From: Heloderma charlesbogerti
Taxonomy: Eukaryota > Chordata > Lepidosauria > Squamata > Helodermatidae
Assembly (NCBI GenBank): GCA_026122225.1
Contig: JANEZZ010001504.1
Location: forward strand, 124,001-188,000
DNA length: 64,000 nt
Reading direction: 5' to 3'
In this document: positions 45,670 to 57,026 of the stretch, one piece after another
Layout: each line of letters opens with the position of its first letter
Numbering within the stretch: the first letter of the stretch is position 1
Program-made: the position numbers and the translations under genes
Notes under the pieces: generated by a model
Databases searched by the model: none
What the model was told of the DNA's origin: nothing
What the model saw: the letters and a program-made list of their open reading frames with translations, nothing else

Positions 45670-45825
45670 CTCGTACATAAGAAGAGCCGTGCTGCATCAG
45701 ACCAAGGTCCATCTAGTCCAGCATTCTGCTCACATAGTGGCCAACCAGATGCCCACAGGAAACCCACAAGCAAGACATGAGTGCAATAACACCTTCCCAC
45801 CCATCTTCCCCTGCTACTAACATTG
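45670..45825 (-). repeat. CR1 3' end (inverted), nested in hAT
   Basis: TACATAAGAAGAGCCGTGCT, GCATCAGACCAAGGTCCATC, TAGTCCAGCATTCTGC and GGAAACCCACAAGCAAGACA: inverted CR1 tail. Confidence 0.88.
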
Positions 45826-46684
45826 GTGAAATCTAAATAAATTCTAGTAATTCTAAATTCGCATGCATGTACATCCTTCAGAAACTTTGCAGATTTCTTG
45901 CCTGGGGGACACCTCTAATGACTTGTGCATTTTCATACAAATTTACCCAAAAACAGTTGGGGAAGGGGTGAAGGGAAGGGAAAGCAAATCACTCCCTCCC
46001 CCATATTGGAGAACTCCCCTTCCACATGAACTGCTGCACCTACCCTTCTGAAACTTTCCTGGTTTCTTACTTAGGGACAACTCTAGGCTGTCAGTAATTT
46101 TCAGAACAATGGTCCACAAGGAACATAGGGAGATAAGTATGTCCTCTTTGGGAGACCTCACAATGTCAAGGCCACTCTTGCACAAAACCCCTTGTGGCTA
46201 GCATTCTGAAATTTGGCAGACAGGATCTCCTCTGATGGGGCAATGAATCCTGAAATTTTTATCCAATTCTTCCAAGGAATTAAAATGTTATTTGCAGTTC
46301 ACTTTAAAAGAAAATCAAAATCTAAACCCTGCATCTATTTTTCTGACACGTGGCAGGTGTAATCCCCTTCTAGGGGGCTACTATGCCTGAAATTATCATC
46401 CAGTTCTGACCAAGAGAAAAAAGTTAGTTTTTTTTCTAATTTCCCATGGTAGTCAACAGGAAACATAAAGTCTCATTCTTCCAAACATTGAGTCAGGTTT
46501 GATGCTGAGCTGAAGTGGTCCGACTACAAACTGGCCAGAGTAGAAGCGGGATGTTTTCCAAAATGCTGAATTGGGGTCTGAGTTGAAGTGGGGTGGGGAG
46601 TCAGTGCACACTTTCTATGTCTGTCTGTCTGTAACCTATACACACACGCAAGCACACTGCATGTACACACACACCCCCCACACA

Positions 46685-46715
46685 CAAATACGCGCATATA
46701 TATATATATATATTA
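46685..46715. repeat. CA/TA microsatellite
   Basis: CACACACAAATACGCGCATA followed by (TA)n; a (CA)n stretch precedes at 46640..46672. Confidence 0.85.
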
Positions 46716-46803
46716 GACATGCGCTTAGACTCATACATGCAAATTTTGTTATGGGCCTGTGCCCCGAATCTTTTAAGAACCTAGCAACGCCCCCGGACTT
46801 GAT

Positions 46804-47580
46804 CAATTAGTGGGCTGACTCACTATACAGCTAGTTCACAGGAAATGAGAGAGTAACACAAGTGTGTATGTGAACCTAAAAAATCCATTTGTTACTTCAG
46901 TTTGATTTGAATGGTGACAGGTTTGGGATGAATTTTATTTTCCCTGGAATCACCTTTCCCATCCCTTGCTTTGCATTTTAATTTCATATCAGAGCTGTCA
47001 ATAGTTAGAACAGATGTTTAAAAGCAAAGAGAGGGGACTTTTTATTGATGCAAGATCGACTTACATTTCCTCCTGACTGCAACAAAGATAATGTTCTAGC
47101 CGGCTGAACAGCTACCCAGGGGAAGCCTGGAGTTACTGCTCTCCTCAAACGTTAGGAATCAGAAAAATCGTGAGCTATGAATCATTCCCATCTCCCAATT
47201 CACTGCTGAACTGAAGCTTTTGTGATTGTTAAAATTAGGTCAGCAAATTTGTTGGCTTGGATTTATTGGCTTAGCCTTTGAAGATGAATCTTGTAGCGAT
47301 ACTTATAATGGGCTGAAACATGAACACATTCCTTCAATAGGGTGGATTTTATTTTATGCAATCTATATATATAGCCAAAAATAATATACACACACATACA
47401 AATATATATACACACACACATACACACACCTACAGATCCCATTCACTTTTTTACAGATTTAAAAAGAATTTCCACTTTCACGTAACAAAAAAAGGCAATT
47501 GCAGGTTTCCGCTGTTGTAAGTCCCATGTCCATTACTGAGGGAGTTAAGAAAGGGAACTTAAAGGAAGTATGTACAACTC
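46804..47580. other. Repeat-poor sequence
   Basis: 46900..47330 shows no repeat family and balanced composition; a candidate conserved region. 47370..47425 is a TA/CA microsatellite. Confidence 0.35.
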
Positions 47581-47604
47581 TCTGGATGCCCCAGGTTGTT
47601 TCCA

Positions 47605-48780
47605 GAAGAGGCATTTATTGTGCAATCACCCAGGGCTCCTTCACACTGAGCTTTTATCCTGCGATTGAGGTTGCTCCTTCACGAAAGTTTGCAGGCTCTT
47701 TACATGACACCGTGACCCTCCAAGGCATCTCCAGAACTAAATGCCTTTTGTTCTGTTTTTAAATAGATCGCAGATAATGAGCTATCAAATTACCCTGTTG
47801 TGTTCTGCTTCAGTTTCGTCCGTGAAAAGAGTAAAAGCGGCAAGAAGAGGAGCGAGATCAATGAAAGATAATGGAAGACTCGGATACAGGTAGAAGGAGG
47901 GGGAAGGGGGTGGGGAGAAAGGAAGCACATGAAAAAGGGAATCGTTGTGATCCTGCATTTAAAACGGAAGCAGAAAGCCCCATTTTAAATGCAGGATTTT
48001 AGGCTGGTGTAGAGATGCCCCCAGACTCAGTCACAGAATGGGGGGAGGGTAAGGGGAAGGCAGACGACATTGTCTTCAATTTGTAGCACTCCTGTGTTCT
48101 CCCACCGCTTGTCTTTTTTCTTGCCAGAAAATATATGTTAAGAAAGAAAAGACAGAACAGCTGTGCAATGCCTTTTGACTGTTACTGGTAGGAGCCCTCT
48201 GTCTGGGAGCATCCTCAGTCTGGGAGCATCCTCAGGCCTCAGGAACTTCAGGATGCCTGGCGCATGCTTGGTTTTGTTGACTGGATGGGGCCACACACCA
48301 ATGGGAAGCTGGTGCATGCTAGGAGATCTTATCTAAGTCCCTGATGGTTCTTCATTCTAAAAATAAGGGACACTTTAGAGCTGTGATGTCTGTTGCTGTG
48401 TCTGCCTTTTCTCTTTCTGCTGTTCCAGCATGGCAGGAAGAGGAAGGACCAGCTGTGTTTGTATCTTGAAAACTACTAAGACAGAAAAAGACTACTCAAT
48501 GCACAGCCTGAATGTCTGGTATTGAACTGAAAGATGCCATTGGCCATGATGGTACGGGTACCGATAGGTATGTTGCTCTGTCCCCTGCATCTCTGCGGGT
48601 GCTTCCAAACAATCCTCCTGCCTCCTTTGTGGAATTTTATGGGGTCCAGACAATGATGTCTTCCATTTGGAACCCTCCCATGTTTTCCCACAGTTTCTTC
48701 CGTCTTTTTTTTTTTTACCAGCAAAAAAGCCCATTAAGGAAGAAAACACAGAACAGGCGCGCAATGCCTTTTGACAGGAA
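47605..48780 (+). repeat. Unclassified dispersed repeats, tandemly related segments
   Basis: 47605..47760 matches the ACAAGGCTTTTATT family (GAGCTTTTATCCTGCGATTG, AGTTTGCAGGCTCTTTACAT). 48060..48180 and 48615..48780 are two copies of the TTTCTTCCGTC...AAGCCCATTAAG...GCAATGCCTTTTGAC block. Confidence 0.55.
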
Positions 48781-48977
48781 GGGGTCTGTCTGCAAGAACC
48801 ATATGATGATAGACCTATATGCTTTTGCATTGGCGATAAGGATTGACCACCAGTTCAGTTTAATACAGGAAGTCCCAATATAACGTGGTTCAGGATGGTC
48901 CAACACCACCTCCACTGCTATGCTGACCTTCAGTGTGCCTCAAGTAGGACCTATAGGGATTGTCTAGGTCAAAGGTT

Positions 48978-49093
48978 CCCAACCAGCCATTGGTCCCCAG
49001 ACATTGCACAACAATACCCATCATTCCCAGCCAACATGGCTAGGATGTTGGGAGTTGTAGTTCAACATCTGGAGACCCAAGATTGAGAACCAC
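48978..49093. repeat. Palindromic MITE, CCAACCAGCC variant
   Basis: AAAGGTTCCCAACCAGCC and ACAATACCCATCATTCCCAG with inverted GGGAGTTGTAGTTCAACATC and GATTGAGAACCACTAGC. Confidence 0.65.
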
Positions 49094-49298
49094 TAGCTAG
49101 CTCATCTCCATAATGGAGCTACAGTCTAATGCTGGAGTGTTGAACTTGAGTACCAAACTGATGTTCAGGGAGCTATAAAATATAGCCACCAATCCAGAAC
49201 AGAAAAGCAGGGCCTCACATGGCAATGCTTCTCAGCAAAGCATTTGTGGACAGTGGAAAGGAGGAGCAATTCTACATGCACATCCCTTTGCATGAACA

Positions 49299-49563
49299 GA
49301 ACAGCCCAGGACTGGCCCTACCATTAGGCAGAGTGAGGTGGTTGCCCCAGGCAGCATTTGGAGGACAGCACTATGTATGCCACACAGCCCGCCCTGGGTC
49401 ATCTAAGCTAGCCTGCTGCCCTCTGGTGCAGTGGAGGATGTTGCCAGTGTTGTAGTAAGATTCAGCTGCCAGTCCAGTGAACTCCTGTACATGGAATGGG
49501 GGGAGCGCCATCTTGTCCTTCACCTTGGACAGCAAAATATCTTGGGCCAGCCTTGGAGCAGCT
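49299..49563. mobile_element. Small non-autonomous hAT element
   Basis: Element 49307..49555. Ends CAGGACTGGCCC and GGGCCAGCCTTG; flanking octamers GAACAGCC and GAGCAGCT match at 6 of 8. It shares, in inverted order, the CTACCATTAGGCAGAGTGAG block with 59927..60247. Confidence 0.7.
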
Positions 49564-52017
49564 CCCTTCACTGGAGTGAATAGCAGGGGACTTCTGCGTT
49601 GGTTCTGTTGACACCCACAGCTGGATCTGGGTGATTGTTTTAGAGATTAATGGAATAATCAGATATTACTGGCAATCTGTGGACACAGCTAACCTATGTT
49701 TCCCTCACTAGATCTCCTCTACTAATGTCTAATAAAAGAAACGTGCAACATGGTATCATCATGTTCAGCATTTACCCAGCCATATCCACTCCAATTTAGT
49801 GGCAGGGAAATGCTGAATCCAATAATATTATGTCATGCTTGTCTTCTGTTAGATATTGTCAGGAAAATATAGATGAGTAGCTGCCACATATCCCCTGAAA
49901 TGTCTAGCTAAGCTGCTAGAGCTGCTGCTAGTCAGTGTCACCAACACTGGGCTACATAGCCCAATGGTCAGATGTGGTGGAAAGCAGCTTCCTATGTTGC
50001 TATGTTTCTATTCATGTGTGAATTTAATTGAGAAAATGCTACGTCCTTATAAGAATGTGTCATGGTGAGCCTTGGGTTCATGTAGTCTTCCCTTCTTCCC
50101 TGCTTTTTAGACAAAATGGAAGAAACACAATGTTTCTGGTTATGATTTGTAGCAAAGATTCCTATTTGGTATAAGCTAGCAATTTAAATATTTGAGTAAT
50201 AAAATGTGATCTGGGTCTACCTGCATAAACATTGTATATGATTTGAGTGTAATTAATCACAGATCTCCTGTAGTTTTTTTCTTTAAAGAAAAGCTGCCAT
50301 GGGGGTCCCGAGTCGGATTGGGACTGCGGTGCTGCAGAAAGGGAGCTTGACCCTCCACACCCCATGCCATTACATCTGAATTGGGCCTTAAGCATTAAAG
50401 GGGGGGGGTGATCCCACCATTTGCCTTGAACAAATGGTGTTTGTTCCACCATTTGCCTTGAACACCATTTTGCCTTGAACAAATACCCAAGATCAAAACA
50501 GATGTGTTCAGTCCGGTCATGACAGCCTCATTTTTGAAATATAAAGCAAAAAGGTAGAGGAGCGTGGCAGAGGTTTCAATATGGCACAAGAAACTGGACA
50601 AATTATGGCAAAGCCACTTGTAATAAAAGAAAAGACAAAAAGGTCCTGTCGTTTGTATGTTCCATAATGAATGCAGGCCCCAACTACTAGCATTTCCAAC
50701 AAAATTAGCCAGCATCTTGGGGACTGCCTGGCAATAGTTTTTCTTCTTTTCAGTCCGCTAACCAGAAGTGAGATTTGGAAAAATGACAGCCACCCAAACA
50801 GCATAGTCTAACATGGAGCCTTCTCTTCACAGCTCCCTGATTTCCCTATGTTACGCACGTCAATGGCCACCAATATCCATCCCAAACTCTTGGAATGCGT
50901 CAGGAATTAGTGCTTTGTTTTGCTACCACGCCCTTTTCCGGCAATGGCTAGGCTTCCTGTCGTTAGAAGCCAATGAAGGCAGCACTGCACAGGAAGTGTA
51001 AAAACCACACTATGTAAGAGGATGATTGCATGGCAGAGCAAAATGGAAAGGTCAAACGAGTCTGCAAGTTGTGTCAGTTCAAGCATTAGACAGCATTAGA
51101 AACAGCAATGCCATTACTACAAAATTTAATTGAAATTAGGATTTAAAGTGATCCCAAACCAAAACACAGCTGGCTGGCCTTAACCTTGGCACCAACACAG
51201 CTTGTATAAATGCATTGTCCACGCCTGTAAAAACAATGGGCATAAAATGGCCACTTCTGAGTCCCGTCAATTTCAGCGGCAGACACACACACGAACACAC
51301 ACACTTAACTCTCCCACTGAACCCATTAGGCCTTTCAAGCATTCAGTTTTGGCTGGATTATGTCCAATGTGTCTTTAATTCTTGCAAATCCACCTTTGCA
51401 TAATTATTTGGGACAAGCTGAAATGGAAATCCTATTTCAGCACTCTGCTCACAGGCAGTGAAATGGGGAGTGCTCTGGCTGATCTAGAGGGGAAATTTGG
51501 GGGTCGAGGTGAAACTCACTGCCCTCTGACAAAATTCTTCCAGTGGGGCCATTTCCCCCCCTAGAAATCACCATCAGAGTGAGACTATAGCATCACTTCT
51601 TGGGCCTTTGAGAAATAAATGATGGTTGTCAGACAGTAGGAGGAGCCCCCTAATGGAGGGTGGTGAGTTTGAGGCCCCCAAATTTCATGGCCCCGCCTCC
51701 CTGAAGCTTGCCCGGGATTCAGCTCCCCTTTTTACAAACACATCCCCCCCCAAATCCAAAATGTGAGTAAAAAATTAATTGCGGAGATCTTTCAGCTAAG
51801 TCTTACTTAACAGTACTTAATGCCAGTTTATTTTTAATTTATTTTTTAAAAATTGCCTAAAAACAAAAATTACATAAAAATCTTTCTATATAAATAAACA
51901 AAACCCTAAACGTCAGTGTAGTAAATAACATTTGCTTCAAACATTACTTCTGTTATCTTAATTACATTTTAAGGAAAGGTCTAATTAATTACTTGATCTA
52001 TCTTATTATCTTGTTAT
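49564..52017. other. Mostly unassigned intron sequence
   Basis: A SINE 3' fragment at 49912..50010 (GCTGCTGCTAGTCAGTGTCA, AGCAGCTTCCTATGTTGC). A short tandem duplication near 50415..50480 (CACCATTTGCCTTGAAC twice or more). (CA)n near 51283..51304. The rest is not recognised. Confidence 0.4.
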
Positions 52018-52020
52018 TGT

Positions 52021-53947
52021 TCAGTCATTAAGTCGTGTTCGACTCTTCGTGACCCCATGGACCATAGCACGCCAGGTCTTCCTGTCCTCCGCTCTCTCCC
52101 GGAGTGTGCTCAAGTTCATATTCATTGCATCGGTGATGCTATCTAGCCATCTCATCCTCTGCCGTCCCCTTCTCCTTTTGCCTTCAGCCTTTCCCAGCAT
52201 CAGGATCTTTTCCAGAGAGTTTTCTCTTCTCATTAGGTGGCCAAAATATTTGAGCTTCAGCTTCAGTATCTGTCCTTCCAATGAGCACTCAGGGTTGATT
52301 TCCTTTAGTATGGACTGGTTTGACCTCCTTGCAGTCCAGGGGACTCGTAAGAGTCTTCTCCAGCACCACAGTTCGAAAGCATCAATTCTTCGGCGCTCAG
52401 CCTTCCTTATAGTCCAGCTCTCACAGCCATACATTACTACTGGGAAAACCATAGCTTTGATTAGATGGACCTTTGTCGGCAAGGTGATGTCTCTGCTTCT
52501 TACTATGCTGTCTAGGTTTGCCATAGCTTTCCTCCCAAGGAGCAAGGGTCTTTTAATTTCATGGCTACAGTCACCGTCTGCGGTGATCTTGGAGCCCAAG
52601 AAAATAAAATCTGTCACTGTTGCCATTTCTTCCCCTTCTATATGCCAGAAAGTGATGGGGCCAGATGCCATTACCTTCGTTTTTTTAATGTTGAGTTTCA
52701 AACCAGCTTTTGCACTCTCCACTTTCACCCTCAACAAGAGGCTCTTTAGATCCTCTTCGCTTTCTGCCATTAGGGTGGTATCGTCTGCGTATCTGAGGTT
52801 GTTGATAATTCTCCCAGCAATCTTAATTCCAACCTGTGATTCATCCAACCTGGCGTTTCTCGTGATGTACTCTGCATATAAGTTAAATAAGCAGGGCGAC
52901 AATATGCAGCCTTGTCGTATTCCTTTCCCAATTTTGAACCAATCGGTTGTTCCATGTCCGGTTCTTACTGTTGCTTCTTGACCCTCGTACAGGTTTCTCA
53001 GGAGACAGGTAAGGTGGTCTGGTACTCCCATCACTTGAAGAATTTGCCACAGTTTGTTATGATCCACACAATCAAAGGCTTTAGCGTAGTCAATGAAGCA
53101 GAAGTAGACGTTTTTCTGGAATTCTCTTGCTTTCTCCATGATCCAGAGAATGTTGGCGATTTGATCTCTAGTTCCTCTGCCTCTTCGAAACCCAGCTTGT
53201 ACTTCCGGTAGTTCTCGGTTCACATGCTGCTGAAGCCTAGCTTGTAGGATTTTGAGCATCACCTTGCTGGCATGTGGAATGAGCGCAATTGTACGGTAGT
53301 TTGAACACTCTTTGGCATTGCCCTTCTTTGGAATCGGAATGTAAACTGACCTTTTCCAGTCTTGTGGCCACTGTTGAGTGTTCCAAATGTGTTGGCATTT
53401 TGAGTGCAGCACTTTAACAGCATCATCTTTTAGGATTTTAAATAGCTTAGCTGGGATACTATCATCTCCGCTAGCTTTGTTGTTACTAATGCTTCCTAGG
53501 GCCCACTTGACTTCACTCTCTAGGATGTCCGGCTCAAGTTCAGTGACCACACTATCATGGCTATCAGGGACATTCAGATCTTTCCTGTATAGTTCTTCTG
53601 TGTATTCTTTCCCCCTCTTCTTAATCTCATCTGCTTCTGTTAGGTCCCTGCCTTCTTTGTCCTTGATCATGCCCGTCTTTGCACAAAACGTTCCCTTGAG
53701 ATCTCCGATTTTCTTGAAAAGATCTCTAGTCTTTCCCATTCTATTGTTTTCCTCGATTTCTTTGCATTGTTCATTTAAGAAGGCCTTCTTGTCTCTCCTT
53801 GCTATTCTCTGGAACTCTGCATTCAGTTGCATATATCTTCCCCCTTCTCCCTTGCTTTTTGTTTCCCTTCTTTCCTCAGCTACTTGTAAAGCCTCAACAG
53901 ACAGCCACTTGGCTTTCTTGCATTTCTTTTTCTTTGGGATGGATTGA
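52021..53947 (-). pseudogene. BovB reverse transcriptase half, open reading frame
   Basis: The reverse transcriptase part is intact from IPKKKKCKK to the terminal LND, including QAGFRRGRGTRDQ, FIDYAKAFDCVDH, RQGCILSPCLFNLY and RYADDTT. It differs from the copy at 3597 by scattered substitutions. The frame runs on into the hAT element up to 54210, giving a 729-codon chimeric ORF whose first ~90 codons are transposon sequence. Confidence 0.93.
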
Positions 53948-54694
53948 GTTGCTGCTAGGGATGGCGGAGAATGTCTCCCCGAATTTTCGGGGGGGCCGAG
54001 CGCCAACGCATTCGGCCCCCCGAAATCGGCGGTGAAATTCTCCGCCCCCCCGGGACGGGACTTACCTTTGGCGAATGTCCCTCCCAGCGGCGGGTCCTGG
54101 TGGCAGTTCGTCACGGGCGGGGGCGGCAGCCGGTCTCCTGACCGGCCGCCGCCGCCATTGCAAAAAACAAAACAAAACCTAAAGTAAAAAAAACACACAC
54201 ACCCGTGCATAGGCTACGTAATGGTTTACGTAGCCTATCACGGCTAGATTTCCAAAGTCAGCCGTGATAGGCTACGTAAATCGTCACGTAGCCTATCACG
54301 GGTGACTGTGGAAAAAAAAAAAAGCGCGTACGCAAATGGTGGTCCCCATAGGAGCCGCCATTTGTGTACGCGCTTTTTTTTTTTTTCAAAGTCACCTGTG
54401 ATAGGCTACGTGACGATTTACGTAGCCTATCACGGCTGACTTTGGAAATCTAGCCATGATAGGCTACTTAAATCGTCACGTAGCCTATCACGGGGTCTTT
54501 GTTTGTTTGTTTTAACTTTTTGTTTCGCAGCTGGGGAGATGGGGCGCTTCTCCCCGGCCTGAATTTCGGCCGGGCGAGGCGGGAAGCCTCCCCCCCCTCG
54601 CTTGAACTTCGGGGGGAGAAGCGAAGCGCCTCCCCCCCACCGCGAAGCCAAGCTGCGAAAAGGTAAGTGACTTTCGTACATCCCTAGTTGCTGC
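53948..54694. mobile_element. GC-rich palindrome-bearing non-autonomous hAT element, copy 3 (longest)
   Basis: Element 53956..54686 (731 bp), perfect 8-bp duplication GTTGCTGC (53948..53955 and 54687..54694). The other BovB copy reads GTTGCTGC once at this point, proving the insertion. The core holds four palindromes (54205..54241, 54264..54299, 54398..54433, 54456..54491) placed symmetrically around a hairpin (54312..54386). Donor-like GGTAAGT lies at 54060..54066 (minus) and 54662..54668 (plus). Non-coding. Confidence 0.96.
54312..54386. repeat. 28-bp-arm hairpin at the centre of hAT copy 3
   Basis: Arms A12-GCGCGTACGCAAATGG and CCATTTGTGTACGCGC-T12, one mismatch, loop of about 19 bp. Absent from copies 1 and 2. 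Confidence 0.92.
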
Positions 54695-55310
54695 CTCCTG
54701 AACAATGTTACGGACCTCCGTCCATAGTTCCTTAGGCACTCTGTCTATCAGGTCTAATCCCTGAAATCTATTCCTCACCTCCACTGTATATTCATAAGGG
54801 ATATGATTTAGGTCATACCTGAATAGTTTAGTGGTTTTCCCAACGTTCTTCAATTTAAGCTGAAATTTTTCAAGAAGCAGCTCATGATCTGAGCCACAGT
54901 CAGCTCCAGGTCTTGTTTTTACTGACTGTATAGAGCTTCTCCATCTTTGGCTGCAAAGGACATAATCAATCTGATTTCGATATTGACCATCTGGTGATGT
55001 CCATATGTAGAGTCGCCTCTTGTGCTGTTGGAAAAGAGTGTTGGCTATGATCAACGTGTTCTCTTGGCAAAACTCTATTAGTCTTTGTCCAGCTTCATTT
55101 TGTACACCAAGGCCATGCTTGCCTGTTATCCCGGTGATTTCTTGACTTCCTACTTTAGCATTCCAATCCCCTCTGATGAAGAGGACATCTTTTTTTGGTG
55201 TTAGTTCTAGAAGGTGTTGTAGGTCTTCATAGAACCAATCAACTTCAGCTTCTTCGGCCTCAGTGATTGGGGTATAGACTTGAATTAGTGTGATGTTGAA
55301 TGGTTGGCTA
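54695..55310 (-). pseudogene. BovB endonuclease half, 5'-truncated
   Basis: PFNITLIQVYTP, RGDWNAKVG (a Gly-Asp-Trp-Asn motif preceded by Arg where the intact copy has Ile-Gly) and CGSDHELLLEKF are visible. The upstream ~200 codons are missing. Confidence 0.9.
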
Positions 55311-55321
55311 AATACAAGCAA

Positions 55322-57024
55322 GCAATGCTATTTCATATTACTGAGAAACCAAACTGAATATTTGGATATACTGTATTAATTCTTTAAAAATTCAATAAAG
55401 CTAAAGCAATTTTCCACAAATGTATCCCACCTTTGTCTGTTTTCTGTTATAATGCATTAACTTTGTCATAATAGCAAGATCCCATACTTCATTTATACAG
55501 CAATCTGCATGTTTACTCAGAAGAAAGTGCCACTGAGTTCAGTGCTGGATATGCGTAGGTAAGTGATTGCAGCCTTAACCATTCATCAACTGAGGGTAAT
55601 TTTTGCAATCTGCAGGGTTTTTTGCATAAAGTATTCTTGCCACAGTTACTATAAATGATGCTAACGCTTTGTGACTGATGAATAAATTCTTGCATATAAA
55701 ACACTTGCGGCTAATGAAATTTCATTACCCAATATTTTCTCAATTATCCAATTAACCATTCTCTAACATTTCTTTGTCACTAGGCATTCCCACTACATAC
55801 AGTAGAAATGTCACATTCGTTTCTGACATATCTGACAATTAATTGAATAGGTCTTGCTAATTTTATTTATGATAACTGGAGTTATATACCATTTTATCAT
55901 TACTTTATACAGATTTTCTTTGACAGACATATTTAAAGGAAAATTATTATCACTACTCCACAAGCTATCCCATACTTCTAAAGATATAATTTTCCACCCC
56001 CGCCCCACAAAATTATGTCCATTTTATCATATCAGTTGTAAACCTGCACCCATTTATCCAGGAGTAAGCCCAATGAACTCAGTAGGACTACTTAGTAGAC
56101 ATCCAAAGGGTTGCCCAAATAGTTTTTAACTTGCTCTGGTTCAGTTTCATATTTTAGAAGTAATTTATACAATTAGGTAATAAATATTCTTTATCCTTTG
56201 CTATGTATTTTTCATAATCCATGAGATCTCTGAGCTATAGATTTGTTCTGCATTATTTTGTAACAAGCAAACGATTGTGAAAATATTCAAACCATGGGGG
56301 AGATGTGTCATTTAATTTTGTCTTTATCTCCAAGTAACATATTATATTGTTCAGATTTACAAAATCTTCATATCTAAAGTAGGCGTTCCTTTCTGGATTT
56401 TAAAATGTGATTTAACTTTTTCCAGCCTTCTGTTTAGAAACTTAATGGTCATAATGATAGACTCAGCAGAGCTTTATACTGATCTCATAACCTTAATAAT
56501 TTTGAAATTAAAACTTTTTTTGCTTCAGCTGTTCTAGAAACATTATTTCCCCACAACATAGCATGTAAAGATGCCTTCATCAAGGCTTTTTCAAACAAAG
56601 AAATTAAAGAGTTCAGTTCTAATATCTATTGATATAGTTGGCAATGTAATATAATTTCAGATTAGAGGCTGACAGCCCCCACCCCTTGTCTTTTGAATGA
56701 TATAATACCATAGCATTTGGTCTTACTATTTCCCATTCCATATCTATTTTAACAAGAGTTGTTGCCATTTATTCATCTGCTGTGATGAAATTTTATTTGG
56801 AAGATACTGAAATTTTAAAAAAACACATTTTTTAATGATACTGTAATTTTTATTGTGGCAATTCTTCCTGAGAATGATATAACTTTTCTCATTGTTGAAC
56901 TAATAAGTCACATCCCTTAGAAAAGCTCATAATTATATATATATAATTCATTTATCGTATTTGGTAACTTCATCACCAGGTTTCTTACAGTGCAATCTTA
57001 GCCCCACAATGTTTAGGAAAAACG
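55322..57024. other. AT-rich intron sequence
   Basis: Old foldback fragments at 55490..55580 and 56040..56120, a (TA)n run at 56934..56948. Otherwise AT-rich and unassigned. Confidence 0.4.
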
Positions 57025-57026
57025 GA

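Larger units (their letters stand above)
43732..46803. mobile_element. Large (3.06 kb) non-coding hAT element
   Basis: Element 43740..46795 bounded by a perfect 8-bp duplication GACTTGAT (43732..43739 and 46796..46803). Ends CAGGGGCGTTGTTA and TAGCAACGCCCCCG are inverted; subterminal GGGCACAGGCCC (43769) is mirrored by GGGCCTGTGCCCC (46753). No transposase-like ORF is seen. The interior contains two diverged tandem units (43875..44010 and 44035..44165), each reading GACTGAGCCTGCCAAATTTC or similar then AGTTAGGTCTAGTGG. A CR1 fragment at 45670 is nested inside. Confidence 0.92.
52018..55310 (-). mobile_element. 5'-truncated BovB LINE split by a hAT element
   Basis: The 3' end at 52018 matches the other BovB copy (TTGTTCAGTCATTAAGTCG). 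At the other side similarity stops at about 55305, within the endonuclease domain, so the first ~200 codons are missing: a typical 5' truncation. No target duplication identified. 53956..54686 is a later hAT insertion. Confidence 0.93.

Noticed and set aside
52049..52981. 310-codon plus-strand ORF (and similar 166-189-codon plus-strand ORFs at 4954 and 53378)
   Set aside because: They are antisense shadows of the BovB reverse transcriptase, whose low stop frequency on the opposite strand produces long spurious frames.
18804..54491. CRISPR-like pattern: 36-bp repeats separated by 19-22-bp spacers
   Set aside because: Repeats are palindromic, spacers are inverted copies of one another rather than unique, each array lies inside an element with 8-bp target duplications, and the DNA is vertebrate.
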